A stretch of 64,000 bases of DNA from Roseovarius sp. THAF9 (GCF_009363715.1 NZ_CP045404.1:2758001-2822000), one strand, 5' to 3'; shown: positions 46,453-55,364, counted from the first letter of the stretch. Translations and numbers: made by a program. Notes: generated by a model not told the origin, from the letters alone.

Positions 46453-47808
46453 ATGGGTATTGAAATCGACATCGCGTGGCTCACGCTCATCATGTTCGGC
46501 AGCCTTCTGGCGCTCTTGATGGCGGGCCTGCCACTGGCCTTCGTCACCGGCGGCCTGGCCTGCGTGTTCCTCTTCATCCTCGGCGATGAACGCGCACTCA
46601 ACATTGTGCCCAGCCGCATCTTCCCGCTGATGACCAACTATCAGCTCTCGGCGATCCCGCTCTTCATCTTCATGGCTGCCATGCTGGAAAGGGCAGGCAT
46701 CATCAACGACATGTTCGACGTGATCTACAAGGTCATGGGCGGGCTGAAGGGCGGGCTGGCCGCGGCCACCATCATCGCCTCGACGATCCTGGCCGCCATG
46801 GTCGGCGTGATCGGCGCGGCGGTCGTGACGATGGGCATCATCGCCCTGCCGGCGATGCTGAAGCGCCACTACGATCCCAAGATCGCCATGGGCTCGATCA
46901 TGGCCGGCGGCACGCTGGGCATCCTGATCCCGCCGTCGATCCTTGCGATCATCTACGCGGTGGTGGCCGAACAATCGGTGGGCGAGCTCTTCATCGGCGC
47001 GGTCATCCCGGGCCTGATGCTCTCGAGCATGTACATCGCCTACGTCGTCGTGCGCAGCTACATCAATCCCGCCCTCGGCCCCGCTATCCCGGTCGAGGAA
47101 CGCGTGTCGAACCGCGAAAAGATGCAACTGATCGGCAAGATGGCCGCGCCCATCACGCTGGTCGCAGTGGTGCTCGGCATCATCTTCTCCGGCGTCGCCA
47201 CCCCGGTCGAGGCCGCAGGCATCGGCACCTTCGGCGCCTTCATCGTGGCCGCCATCCACCGCAAGCTCGACTGGCCCACCATCCGCGAGGCCTGCACCAC
47301 GACGCTCAAGGCGTCCGCCATGGTCATCTGGATCATGTTCGGCGCCACGATCTTCGTGGGCCTCTACGTACTCGAAGGCGGGCAACAGTTCGTGCAGGAC
47401 GCGCTGGCGGCCACCGGCCTTGGCCCGTGGGGCATCCTGATCCTCATGCAAATCCTTTTGGTGATCCTCGGCATGTTCCTCGACTGGGTCGGCATCCTTC
47501 TCCTCTGCGTGCCCATCTTCGTGCCGATCATAAAGGCGCTCGGCGCCGCCGCGTTCGGCCTCGACAGCCCCGAGGACCTGGTGCTGTGGTTCGGCGTGCT
47601 CTACCTCGTGAACATGCAGATGAGCTTTCTGTCGCCGCCCTTCGGCTACGCGCTCTTCTACCTGCGCGGGGTGGCGCCGCCCGAGATCCCGATGACGGAC
47701 ATCTTCAAGTCCGCCCTGCCCTTCCTGTTCCTGCAGATTGTCGGGCTGGTGCTCTGCATGGTCTTCCCGCAGATCATCACCTGGCTGCCTCGGCTGATCT
47801 ACGGCTGA
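46453..47808 (+). CDS. TRAP transporter large permease (DctM family)
   Basis: The 451-residue polytopic protein carries the DctM pattern: ALLMAGLPLAFVTGGLACVF near the N-terminus, SAIPLFIFMAAMLERAGI, GGTLGILIPPSILAIIYAVV, and FLDWVGILLLCVPIFVPI. This subunit holds the Na+ and substrate path of the elevator-type importer. It ends in a clear terminator at 47824-47848, closing the three-gene operon. Confidence 0.93.
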   Translation: MGIEIDIAWLTLIMFGSLLALLMAGLPLAFVTGGLACVFLFILGDERALNIVPSRIFPLMTNYQLSAIPLFIFMAAMLERAGIINDMFDVIYKVMGGLKGGLAAATIIASTILAAMVGVIGAAVVTMGIIALPAMLKRHYDPKIAMGSIMAGGTLGILIPPSILAIIYAVVAEQSVGELFIGAVIPGLMLSSMYIAYVVVRSYINPALGPAIPVEERVSNREKMQLIGKMAAPITLVAVVLGIIFSGVATPVEAAGIGTFGAFIVAAIHRKLDWPTIREACTTTLKASAMVIWIMFGATIFVGLYVLEGGQQFVQDALAATGLGPWGILILMQILLVILGMFLDWVGILLLCVPIFVPIIKALGAAAFGLDSPEDLVLWFGVLYLVNMQMSFLSPPFGYALFYLRGVAPPEIPMTDIFKSALPFLFLQIVGLVLCMVFPQIITWLPRLIYG

Positions 47809-47823
47809 CGCGATCAAGAAAAG

Positions 47824-47848
47824 CGGCCCCTGCATTGCGCGGGGGCCG
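47824..47848 (+). terminator. Intrinsic terminator of the TRAP operon
   Basis: CGGCCCC (47824-47830) pairs with GGGGCCG (47842-47848) and is followed by TCATTTTA. It lies 16 bases after the large-permease stop. Confidence 0.7.
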
Positions 47849-47888
47849 TCATTTTAACGCGATATTATTTTACGTCACACGATGACGC

Positions 47889-49727
47889 TTACCCGTCCAG
47901 CCCGCACGCCTTGCGGTCTTCGGGCGACAGGTGCCCGCCCAGCCGTTCGGCCAGATCCTTCAGCAGCGGGCCATAGCGCTGCCATTTTGCGACCGAGCTG
48001 GCATAAATCGGTTCCCGCACCTGGCTGACCGACGCGGTATTTACGGCCCGCAAGGACTTGGTGTAATCCAGAACGCCCGCGTCGTAGGGCAAGCCGACAA
48101 AGTCTAGCACCTCCCGCATCTGCGCCTCGGGATCGGCCACGACTTTCTCGTAGTCCACGAACCGTACCTGATCAGGCAGGGTTTCCAGCTGGTGGCGCGC
48201 GGTCTTGTCGAACTGGTCGTAGACCTGCGCCATTGTCTCGAAACTGGTCGAGAAGGGTTGGTTGTTCCCAAAGTTCTGCATGTAGTTGGACAACAGGTTG
48301 TCCAGCGGGTGCCGGCGCATGATCAGGATCTTTGCCCGCGGAAACGCCAGCGCCAGAAGCCCCGCGTAAAGATAGTTATTGGGCATCTTGTCGGTCACGT
48401 ATTCCGACCGCAGCCCCTCGCGGTGCAGAAAGGTCTGGTACTGCTCGCCCAGCCGGGTCAGCATGTCGTTGGTCACGATGCTGTCGGGCGCTTCCTCCTC
48501 CAGCACCTGTCTCAGGTCCGGGCTGTTGTGAAACGCATAGGCCGTGGCGCGCAGCTCGCCGCCCGCCTGCACCTTCGGATGACGCGAGAACATCTGCTCC
48601 ATCAGCGTCGTGCCCGACCGCGGCATTCCGCAAATGAAGATCGGCGCGACCTCGTGCAGACCGGCCCCGCGATGACGCGCGACAAAGGCAGGCGTGACCA
48701 GGCTGCGCATCCGCTGCTCGCGCGTGAGGAAGGTCTCGGCGTCGAACGGGTACATTTCGGCGGTGATCGCGTTGCCCTTGTGGAAATGTCCTATGGCCGT
48801 CTCGGCGTCGCCCAGATCGTCCGCGGCCTTGCCACATGCGAAATGCAACTGCGCGCGCTGCCGCTCCGGCAAGGTTTCGGCGCGGTCCGCGTATTGCGTG
48901 AGCAGGCGGTATTCGGGGCTGTCCGCCGTGGTCTTGCGCAGCGCGATCAGCCGGGTCAGCGCACCCAGCGCACGTCCGGGCTGTGCCGCGACCTCCAGAA
49001 ACGCCTTGGCCGCCTCGTCCATCCTGCCCATCGCGGCCAGGATATTGCCAAGGTGCAGCTTCGCCTCATGGGCGTCCGGATCGATCTCGAGCGCGCGCCG
49101 CGCGTGATGTTCCGCCGCCTCGTGCCGCTCGGCGCGAAACAACGCGTGCGCCAGACCGACATGCGCCGCCACCGATTGCGGGTCCAGCGCCAGCGCGCGA
49201 AACAACGGATCGACCGCCGGCTGGAACCGGAAACTCCGGATATAGGCCTGCGCCAAGTTCAGGTGCACGTCGACCACGTCACTGTTCAGCCGGGCGGCCG
49301 TGTTCAAGGCCGTGATCGCCTCGTCATAGGCCTGTCTCGAAACCAGTAGCGCGCCAAGATTGGCCTGCGCCAGGGCATTGTTCGGCGCGACCTCGACCGC
49401 CTGTCGCAAATGGGTCATCGCCTTGTCCGCCTGACCGGCCTGCGCCAGGAAGACGCCGTAATCCACCAAGGCCGGAACGTTATCCGGATCATGGTCGATT
49501 ACGGTGGCCAGCAAGCTCAGACCGGCCTCGGTTTCGCCCTGCTGGACAAGGTTCAGACCCTTCAGGTGCAAGAGCTGCGGATGATCCGGATACTCGGACA
49601 AAAGCGCGTTGATCGCCTTACCCGCCTCGTCGAACCGACCGGCATTCTGGTGACGCTGGATGCGGGCCACCTCCTCGTTGACCTGCTTCAGGCGGGCGGT
49701 GGGATCGGTTTCGGTGCTCGAACTCAT
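47889..49727 (-). CDS. TPR-repeat protein with C-terminal sulfotransferase domain
   Basis: The 612-residue protein has an N-terminal array of tetratricopeptide repeats (about residues 20-290; for example NALAQANLGALLVSRQAYDE and DPQSVAAHVGLAHALFRAER). A sulfotransferase domain follows, with the PAPS 5'-phosphosulfate loop CGMPRSGTTLMEQ near residue 365 and the 3'-phosphate region RRHPLDNLLSNYMQNFG. It probably sulfates a protein or glycan recognised through the TPRs. The ATG at 49727 is chosen because the family-like sequence starts there. It is the 3'-most gene of the accessory surface region. Confidence 0.88.
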   Translation of the reverse strand: MSSSTETDPTARLKQVNEEVARIQRHQNAGRFDEAGKAINALLSEYPDHPQLLHLKGLNLVQQGETEAGLSLLATVIDHDPDNVPALVDYGVFLAQAGQADKAMTHLRQAVEVAPNNALAQANLGALLVSRQAYDEAITALNTAARLNSDVVDVHLNLAQAYIRSFRFQPAVDPLFRALALDPQSVAAHVGLAHALFRAERHEAAEHHARRALEIDPDAHEAKLHLGNILAAMGRMDEAAKAFLEVAAQPGRALGALTRLIALRKTTADSPEYRLLTQYADRAETLPERQRAQLHFACGKAADDLGDAETAIGHFHKGNAITAEMYPFDAETFLTREQRMRSLVTPAFVARHRGAGLHEVAPIFICGMPRSGTTLMEQMFSRHPKVQAGGELRATAYAFHNSPDLRQVLEEEAPDSIVTNDMLTRLGEQYQTFLHREGLRSEYVTDKMPNNYLYAGLLALAFPRAKILIMRRHPLDNLLSNYMQNFGNNQPFSTSFETMAQVYDQFDKTARHQLETLPDQVRFVDYEKVVADPEAQMREVLDFVGLPYDAGVLDYTKSLRAVNTASVSQVREPIYASSVAKWQRYGPLLKDLAERLGGHLSPEDRKACGLDG

Positions 49728-49905
49728 GAACGGCTCTTTGGCTGGGGGATTTGCGTATGTCAGCATAGGCCCCGGCCCTCCCGCCGCCAACCGTCTATTG
49801 CCAAAACGCGCCACGACCTATCGCTTTTTCCGGGTCGAGATTCGGGCGCGTGCGCCGTCCACTCACAAATCCCGCGGGCTGTCGGCATCGCAGTAGGAAC
49901 ACATG

Positions 49906-49926
49906 AAAAAGCCCGCATGTGCGGGC
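49906..49926 (-). terminator. Terminator downstream of the first Hint-domain gene
   Basis: Read on the minus strand, GCCCGCAC and ATGCGGGC form a compact stem followed by a T-run (49910 down to 49906). It is 29 bases after the stop. An identical copy follows the paralogue at 51157-51177. Confidence 0.8.
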
Positions 49927-49954
49927 CCTTCCCTTATCCGTTCGACCAAAGCAG

Positions 49955-51001
49955 TCAGGCCACCTGCGCAACCCGCGTCAGGCCCAGCGCGTAGGCGCGG
50001 GCCGAGAGCTGATCCACCACGTCCTGCGGCACCATCCGGCGCGCCACGATGCGCGGCACGGCCATTTCGGCGATGATCGGCGCATCCGCCTGCTCGTGCC
50101 CGTTCACAAAGGCGTCGCGGCCCACCGCGTCCAGATAGGTTTCCGACGCCGCATCCTCGGCCAGCACCAGCTCGTGCGTGCCGGTGTCGATGTGGTAATA
50201 GGTGAACCCGTCCTGCGGCATCTGCGCCGCCTGGGTGATCGAGCGTCCGTTCACCAGCGCCGTCGCGTTGTAGAGGATACCGTCGATCTCCATCGCGTGG
50301 TCGGGAGAGACGTAAAGGTCGCGCGACGGCACGCCCGGCGCGATCGACCCGGCGGCAAAGCGCACCGGAAAGGCCTTGGCGGGCGTGACGCTCGCGGTGT
50401 CGATGGGCTGGATGCCCAGCCAGCGCACCGTGGTCGTGCCGCCCTCCGCCGTCAGGATCTGGTCGCCCGGCTGCAGGTCTTCCACCGCCACGCGGCCCTT
50501 GGGCGTCGCGATGCCCGTGCCTCCGAGGTAGCAGGTGACGGAGGCCGACAGGCTGTCGATCTTGAAAAAGTTGATACCCGCAGTCGATGCTGTAAATCGG
50601 ATGCTTTCGTAATTTTCCGGCGTTGCGAAATTGATCAGCTGGCTGGCCCCCGTGACCGCAAAAGTCTGGTTCAATGCCGTGTTCGTCTCGTGAACGAAGG
50701 TCACGGACCAAGAGCCTGTTACCGTAGCGCCGACCACAAGGGCGATAGAACCGCCGGTCGCGCCGAAATCGGTCGAGGCCTGCGTCGAATTCAGGTCGAG
50801 CGTGAAGACAGCTCCATCGAAAAAATCAAACATGGTGATATTCCCGCCAGAGCCGACGCCATTTGACGCAAAAGCCCCCGGATTTGCAGTGGTACTCAGG
50901 GTGAAGTTGACCGCGCTTCCGGTTGATGTATCGGGAATATCCAGCTCAAACGTCGTTCCCGACGTACTTGCACCGCCGTCCGCAAAGTCGAATGTGGGCA
51001 T
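49955..51001 (-). CDS. Hint-domain (Hint_2) protein, paralogue 1
   Basis: The 348-residue protein has a beta-rich N-terminal domain (about 1-150, with FTLDLNSTQAS, GATGGSIALV and NYESIRFTA) of no family I recognise, and a C-terminal Hint_2 domain starting at C157 in ASVTCYLGGTGIAT. VAVEDLQPGDQILTAEGG and RDLYVSPDHAMEIDG are the Hedgehog/intein-type motifs; the latter histidine is the block-B-like residue. Hint domains self-cleave or transfer at the N-terminal Cys. No signal peptide is visible, so a type I route or lysis may release it. The start matches the paralogue (MPTF). Confidence 0.85.
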   Translation of the reverse strand: MPTFDFADGGASTSGTTFELDIPDTSTGSAVNFTLSTTANPGAFASNGVGSGGNITMFDFFDGAVFTLDLNSTQASTDFGATGGSIALVVGATVTGSWSVTFVHETNTALNQTFAVTGASQLINFATPENYESIRFTASTAGINFFKIDSLSASVTCYLGGTGIATPKGRVAVEDLQPGDQILTAEGGTTTVRWLGIQPIDTASVTPAKAFPVRFAAGSIAPGVPSRDLYVSPDHAMEIDGILYNATALVNGRSITQAAQMPQDGFTYYHIDTGTHELVLAEDAASETYLDAVGRDAFVNGHEQADAPIIAEMAVPRIVARRMVPQDVVDQLSARAYALGLTRVAQVA

Positions 51002-51156
51002 GCTCTAAATCCGTGATGACCAACTACGTTACCGGGTGACCTTGGCAGTTCTGTCTTTGAAAAGCAAACTCGCGGTGGATGGATTTTGCAGAAGACCTTC
51101 AGCATCGCGTTGCACGGCAAACTCCGAGGCCGTCGGTCAAGCAGGCGCGAGACATG

Positions 51157-51177
51157 AAAAAGCCCGCATGTGCGGGC
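51157..51177 (-). terminator. Terminator downstream of the second Hint-domain gene
   Basis: The same GCCCGCAC/ATGCGGGC stem and T-run as at 49906-49926, again 29 bases after the stop. It shows that the duplication included the terminator. Confidence 0.8.
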
Positions 51178-51205
51178 CTTTCCCTTTTCCGTTCGGGCAA
51201 AGCGG

Positions 51206-52246
51206 TCAGGCCACCTGAGCAACCCGCGTCAGGCCCAGCGCGTCGGCGCGGGCCGAGAGCTGATCCACCACGTCCTGCGGCACCATCCGGCGCGCCACGA
51301 TGCGCGGCACGGCCATCTCGGCGATGATCGGCGCATCCGCCTGCTCGTGCCCGTTCACAAAGGCGTCGCGGCCCACCGCGTCCAGATAGGTTTCCGACGC
51401 CGCATCCTCGGCCAGCACCAGCTCATGCGTGCCGGTGTCGATGTGGTAATAGGTGAACCCGTCCTGCGGCATCTGCGCCGCCTGGGTGATCGAGCGTCCG
51501 TTCACCAGCGCCGTCGCGTTGTAGAGGATACCGTCGATCTCCATCGCATGGTCGGGCGAGACGTAAAGGTCGCGCGACGGCACGCCCGGCGCAATCGACC
51601 CGGCGGCGAAACGCACCGGAAAGGCCGTGGCCGGCGTCACGGTCGCGGTGTCGATCGGCTGGATGCCCAGCCAGCGCACCGTGGTCGTGCCGCCCTCCGC
51701 CGTCAGGATCTGGTCGCCCGGCTGCAGGTCTTCCACCGCCACGCGGCCCCCGGGCGTCGCGATGCCCGTGCCTTCGAGGTAGCAGGTGACGGAGGCCGAC
51801 AGGCTGTCGATCGTGATCCCGTTACTAGCCCCGGTCGCCGTGAAGCGGATGCTTTCGTAATTTTCTGCCGTCGCGAAATTGATCACCTGGCTGGCCCCCG
51901 TGACCGCAAATGTCTCGTTCAATGCCGGGTTCGTTTCGTGAAGGAAGGTCACAACCCAGTTGCCTTGTACGAAGGATCCGAGCTGAAGGCCGATAGAACC
52001 GCCGGTCGCGCCGAAATTAGTCAAGGCCTGCGTCGAATTCAGATCGAGCGTGAACACACCGCTTCCGCTGTCACTTATGGAGATTAGCCCGCCGAAGGCG
52101 CTGGAATTTTGCGCAAAAGCGTCCGGATTTCCGCTGGTACTCAGGGTAAAGTTGACCGCGCTTCCCGTCGACGTATCGGTAAAACCGAAGTCGAACGTCG
52201 ATCCCGCCGTGAATCCACCGCCGTCCGTAAACTCGAATGTAGGCAT
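51206..52246 (-). CDS. Hint-domain (Hint_2) protein, paralogue 2
   Basis: A 346-residue tandem paralogue of the previous gene. The Hint half (from C155, SVTCYLEGTGIATPGG) is almost residue-for-residue identical to paralogue 1. The N-terminal beta domain is diverged (FEFTDGGGFTAGSTFDF) but keeps FTLDLNSTQA and GATGGSIGL. The ATG at 52246 follows GAGAGGACAGT and matches the MPTF start of its partner. It is probably expressed alone from a promoter in the 224-base gap to the divergent DUF6916-like gene. Confidence 0.85.
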   Translation of the reverse strand: MPTFEFTDGGGFTAGSTFDFGFTDTSTGSAVNFTLSTSGNPDAFAQNSSAFGGLISISDSGSGVFTLDLNSTQALTNFGATGGSIGLQLGSFVQGNWVVTFLHETNPALNETFAVTGASQVINFATAENYESIRFTATGASNGITIDSLSASVTCYLEGTGIATPGGRVAVEDLQPGDQILTAEGGTTTVRWLGIQPIDTATVTPATAFPVRFAAGSIAPGVPSRDLYVSPDHAMEIDGILYNATALVNGRSITQAAQMPQDGFTYYHIDTGTHELVLAEDAASETYLDAVGRDAFVNGHEQADAPIIAEMAVPRIVARRMVPQDVVDQLSARADALGLTRVAQVA

Positions 52247-52470
52247 ACTGTCCTCTCGGAGTTGAGTTTTGCCAATCCTACGGTAAAAGCCGCCACCGCT
52301 CCAAGAGAATTCCACACCTATTGCGTGAAAGTTTTGCGGCATTTTCTGGCTCAGCGTGACGGAGCGCGCGGGCGACACGCCCCGCAAAGCCAGCTATACC
52401 GCCGTCATGAATTGCCATCCTTGAAACGGTATGACAGGTTGCAACGCGTTACACCAACACCAGGAAGACC

Positions 52471-52779
52471 ATGAAACTGACAGCCGCCCTTTTCGAGCCG
52501 CATGTCGGCGCGGAGATCATCGTGCATCTCGACGACGGCACACCGTTTCCGCTGAGGCTTGAAAACGTCAAGCGCGCAACCAGGTCCAGCGCGCAGGGCC
52601 CGGACACCGACACGGCTGACTGCACGGTGTTCTCGCTGGGTCTCGCGGGGCCACGGCAGCCTGTCATCAAGGCGCTGACCTATCCCATGACCCTGCCCGG
52701 CTTTGAGCCGATCCACCTGTTCATCAGCCCCCACGCGCAGGATGATGACGCGACCTATTACAACATCGCCGTCACCTGA
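52471..52779 (+). CDS. DUF6916-like small beta protein
   Basis: The 102-residue protein reads KLTAALFEPHVGAEIIVHLD, then PFPLRLENVKRAT, TVFSLGLAGPRQP and FEPIHLFISPHAQDDDATYY. This is the pattern of DUF6916-type proteins: an F-x-P-x-VG start, a beta core, and a LFI-P tail. They commonly neighbour tail-collar proteins, and their function is unknown. It is on the plus strand facing the GNAT gene and has no signal peptide, unlike the second copy at 53345. SD AGGAAG precedes the ATG. Confidence 0.65.
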   Translation: MKLTAALFEPHVGAEIIVHLDDGTPFPLRLENVKRATRSSAQGPDTDTADCTVFSLGLAGPRQPVIKALTYPMTLPGFEPIHLFISPHAQDDDATYYNIAVT

Positions 52780-52791
52780 CGGACCAAAGGT

Positions 52792-53310
52792 CTAGGCGGT
52801 CTGCCGCGCGGGCGTCCAGATCATCGACACATAGGGCGCGGGCCGCGCCTGCACCACGAACCCCAACCGCCGGTAAAGCCGCTCGGGCCGGCGCCCGTCA
52901 AGGGTGCTGAGCGTGACATCCCGCCCCCGCGCGGCGGCTTCGTCGCAAAGTGCCCGGAACATCAGCGTTCCCACACCCCGCCCCTGGAACGCAGGCAGAA
53001 TGGCGGCGTCGACCGCGTGTACCGGATCGGCCGAGAAATCCACCAGAAAGCGCCCGATTGGCTCGGGCCCTTCGGTCAGGATCAGGTCGGACGCGCCCGG
53101 CCAGTCGCGGGCGTATTGTGCGCACCGCGCCGCGAACTGCGGCTCCAGCAGCCGGGCCAGATCAGGTTCCGACAGGGGAAGAGCGCCCATTTTCTGACGC
53201 TCGCAGGCCATGAACAGCTGTTTCAGGAACGCGGTGTGCCGCGCCTCGGCCGGCACAAGCGTGTATCCCGGCAGGGTCAGCACCCACGCGCCGGCGCTGG
53301 CCGAACTCAT
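52792..53310 (-). CDS. GNAT family N-acetyltransferase
   Basis: The 172-residue protein has the acetyl-CoA motif A as ILPAFQGRGVGTLMFRALCD (Q-x-x-G-x-G), preceded by GRFLVDFSADPVHAVDAA, and ends with RLYRRLGFVVQAR as motif B. It should acetylate an amine from acetyl-CoA; the target is unknown. It lies between two DUF6916-like genes and downstream of two tail-collar genes on the same strand, 34 bases after the exported DUF6916-like stop, so it is probably in that operon. Confidence 0.85.
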   Translation of the reverse strand: MSSASAGAWVLTLPGYTLVPAEARHTAFLKQLFMACERQKMGALPLSEPDLARLLEPQFAARCAQYARDWPGASDLILTEGPEPIGRFLVDFSADPVHAVDAAILPAFQGRGVGTLMFRALCDEAAARGRDVTLSTLDGRRPERLYRRLGFVVQARPAPYVSMIWTPARQTA

Positions 53311-53344
53311 GAAGACGCGACCGCCATGCGTATCCGCCCGGCGC

Positions 53345-53818
53345 CTAGTTGAGCACCAGCTCGATCATGGACCCGCCCGACCGGCGCGGCAGGGTCTTGA
53401 GAAAGGCGTCGATCTGCCCGATCCGGGGATGCGAAAGCCGGTGTATCCCGTCCTCCAGCCCGGCCAAAATCTGGGCGTCTGGCCCGTCAAAGATCGCCGA
53501 TACGCTGAGCCGTCGTGTCAGGACACCCGGACGCGCAGGGTCGCTCTCCGGCGAGGCCACGTCAACGAGCCGTAGCGCCAGGGCTCCGTGCGTTCGCGTC
53601 GAGACGCGAAACCGCTGCCCCAAAAATGGCCGAAGTTCGTCCGCGGTGGCGGTCTCCCAACGGGCCGGGGCGACGGGCGTCATCGGCGCATCCATGGCGG
53701 AGACGCCTGGCTCGGCGCTGTTGTGTGCGAATGCGGGCACCGGCAACGCCAGCGCCCCTGTAAGGGCGGCCTTCGTGGCCAGAACCATCCGACGGGTCCA
53801 ACCGGTTTTTTCAGTCAT
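53345..53818 (-). CDS. Exported DUF6916-like protein with twin-arginine-type signal
   Basis: The 157-residue protein begins with a twin-arginine signal-like segment (TRRMVLATKAALTGALAL, cleavage after PAFA). The mature part (LRPFLGQRFRV, ALALRLVDVAS, LSVSAIFDGPDAQ, IDAFLKTLPRR) matches the DUF6916-like layout of the small gene at 52471. Tat export implies a folded periplasmic or surface form. The gene lies 26 bases downstream of the tail-collar gene, so it is probably its operon partner. Confidence 0.7.
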   Translation of the reverse strand: MTEKTGWTRRMVLATKAALTGALALPVPAFAHNSAEPGVSAMDAPMTPVAPARWETATADELRPFLGQRFRVSTRTHGALALRLVDVASPESDPARPGVLTRRLSVSAIFDGPDAQILAGLEDGIHRLSHPRIGQIDAFLKTLPRRSGGSMIELVLN

Positions 53819-53844
53819 GTTCGTCTCCGTTTTTCGGCGGCGCT

Positions 53845-54411
53845 TCAGTTGCGCGACGGGAAGATTCCAAAAAGCGCGATGATGTAGTTCACCGCCAGGT
53901 AAGGTTGCACGTTGGTGTGGGACTGGCTGCCTCCGGCGTTGCCCAGAGTCACGCTCGTATCGACCTCCAGCATCGCGGGGTCCATCGTCACATCGTCCAC
54001 CACGGCGTTGGGCCGGAAGATATTCGTGCCTGCCGCCAGCATGTTGCCCGCCGGCGTGCTGGCAGACCCCGGACGCGATTCCGCCCGCATGTTCGCGGTC
54101 GTCTGCACGTTGGCCGCATGGGTGTGGTTCGGCATCTCGGCCTCTGTCAGCGTCACGTTTTCCGCGCCGCCTTTTTGCCCCTGGATGTACGAGCTCAGGC
54201 CCGGGCCCTGCCGCGGACCGATCGCGACCCTGCCACGCAGGTCCGGCAGTCCGAAGGTCGTTCGCCCATCGCCGCCATACGTCGTCCCCAATATCGCGAA
54301 CAATGCGTTGTTCTGACTGATCGCCAAAAGCTGTCCGTCGCAAAAGGCCCAATTGCGTGGCGCGAAGTTGCCGCCAAACATGATGATCTCTCCGATGAAA
54401 GGATCCGACAT
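53845..54411 (-). CDS. Phage tail collar-domain protein (MdpB/microcystin-dependent-protein-like), copy 1
   Basis: The 188-residue protein carries the tail-collar signature MFGGNFAPRNWAFCDGQLL, then YGGDGRTTFGLPDLRGRV, and the C-terminal NHTHAANVQTT and NVQPYLAVNYIIAL. Such domains form trimeric tail-fibre-like tips, but chromosomal MdpB-type copies occur in non-phage loci of unknown role. No phage structural genes are nearby. The ATG at 54411 is preferred over the preceding TTG codon. The 3' half is nearly identical to copy 2. Confidence 0.88.
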   Translation of the reverse strand: MSDPFIGEIIMFGGNFAPRNWAFCDGQLLAISQNNALFAILGTTYGGDGRTTFGLPDLRGRVAIGPRQGPGLSSYIQGQKGGAENVTLTEAEMPNHTHAANVQTTANMRAESRPGSASTPAGNMLAAGTNIFRPNAVVDDVTMDPAMLEVDTSVTLGNAGGSQSHTNVQPYLAVNYIIALFGIFPSRN

Positions 54412-54520
54412 CAATACTCTCCTTCAAATTTTTCGGCCAGAGCACCGACCGTGCCGGGGGGGCGTTTTAAATCGGCCTGACGGCGCCCCCAATGCACCGC
54501 AAGCAACCGTTCAAATCACG

Positions 54521-55087
54521 TCAGCTGCGCGACGGGAAAATCCCTTCGAGCGCGATGATGTAGTTCACCGCCAGGTAAGGTTGCACGTTGGTGTGAGGCT
54601 GGCTGCCTCCGGCGTTGCCGAGGGTCACGCTCGTGTCGACCTCCAGCATCGCGGGGTCCATGGTCACATCGTCCACCACGGCGTTGGGCCGGAAGATGTT
54701 CGTGCCGGCCGCCAGCATGTTGCCCGCCGGCGTGCTGGCAGACCCCGGACGCGATTCCGCCCGCATGTTCGCGGTCGTCTGCACGTTGGCCGCATGGGTG
54801 TGGTTCGGCATCTCCAACTGTGTCAGCGTCACACTTTCCACGCCGCCGCGCGCACCCACCGGATAGAAGGACAATCCGGGGCCCTGCCGCGGACCCAGCG
54901 GCGCGCGGCCGCGCAGATCCGGCAGCCCGAAAGTGGTGCGCCCGTCACCGCCATAGGTCGTGCCCACGAGCGAGAAAAGCGCGGCGTTCTGGTTGATGGG
55001 CAAAAGCTGGCCATCGCAAAATGCCCATCCCCGTGGTGCGAAATTGCCACCGAACAACACGATTTGGGCGATGAAAGGCTCTGACAT
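54521..55087 (-). CDS. Phage tail collar-domain protein (MdpB-like), copy 2
   Basis: A 188-residue paralogue of copy 1: VLFGGNFAPRGWAFCDGQLL, YGGDGRTTFGLPDLRGRA, and an identical PNHTHAANVQTTANMRAESR region to the end apart from a few residues. The first half differs more (QNAALFSLVG, PVGARGGVESVTL). It is the first gene of the minus-strand set, about 110 bases before copy 1. The ATG at 55087 matches the copy 1 start (MSxPFI). An ATG nine bases earlier (55096) is possible. Confidence 0.88.
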   Translation of the reverse strand: MSEPFIAQIVLFGGNFAPRGWAFCDGQLLPINQNAALFSLVGTTYGGDGRTTFGLPDLRGRAPLGPRQGPGLSFYPVGARGGVESVTLTQLEMPNHTHAANVQTTANMRAESRPGSASTPAGNMLAAGTNIFRPNAVVDDVTMDPAMLEVDTSVTLGNAGGSQPHTNVQPYLAVNYIIALEGIFPSRS

Positions 55088-55149
55088 GCAATGCATCCTT
55101 TTGGAATATATCTACGGGCAAATGCCCGCTTTGGTTGACCATAACTGAA

Positions 55150-55192
55150 TTTTTTCCGCGGCGTGACTCTTTCTTCTCGAATACGGAAAAAA
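55150..55192. promoter_or_regulatory. Inverted repeat between the tail-collar and TPR-glycosyltransferase genes
   Basis: TTTTTTCCG (55150-55158) and CGGAAAAAA (55184-55192) are perfect 9-base arms with a 25-base spacer, in the 277-base gap between divergent genes. It could be an operator pair or an AT-rich promoter architecture. Confidence 0.4.
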
Positions 55193-55364
55193 TCGCCTCT
55201 CCGCCGTTTCCGAACGCAACACGCTCCCCGCAACACCGCTGCACCCGCCCTTGCCCATCTGCCGCACCTCGGACGATCCCGTTTCCCAAAGCCAGGGCGT
55301 GCGTGCTAAGCATTGACCGCAGTTTCGCGCTGTCTTCAATGATCCCAACCGCTGTGGCCCGACC

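Larger units (their letters stand above)
49900..52246. repeat. Tandem duplication of about 1.25 kb covering the Hint gene and its terminator
   Basis: The blocks 49900-51001 and 51150-52246 align at an offset of about 1,245-1,251 bases. The terminator and the Hint-coding 3' parts are nearly identical in DNA, while the 5' thirds have drifted. The pattern suggests duplication followed by gene conversion of the Hint half or strong selection on it. Confidence 0.75.

Noticed and set aside
46078..47835. 585-codon open frame antisense to the TRAP large permease
   Set aside because: The His/Asp-rich sequence is a shadow of hydrophobic codons on the true strand.
53845..55087. Tail-collar genes as evidence of a prophage
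   Set aside because: No capsid, portal, terminase, lysis or integrase gene is in the window, and neighbours are DUF6916, GNAT and glycosyltransferase genes.
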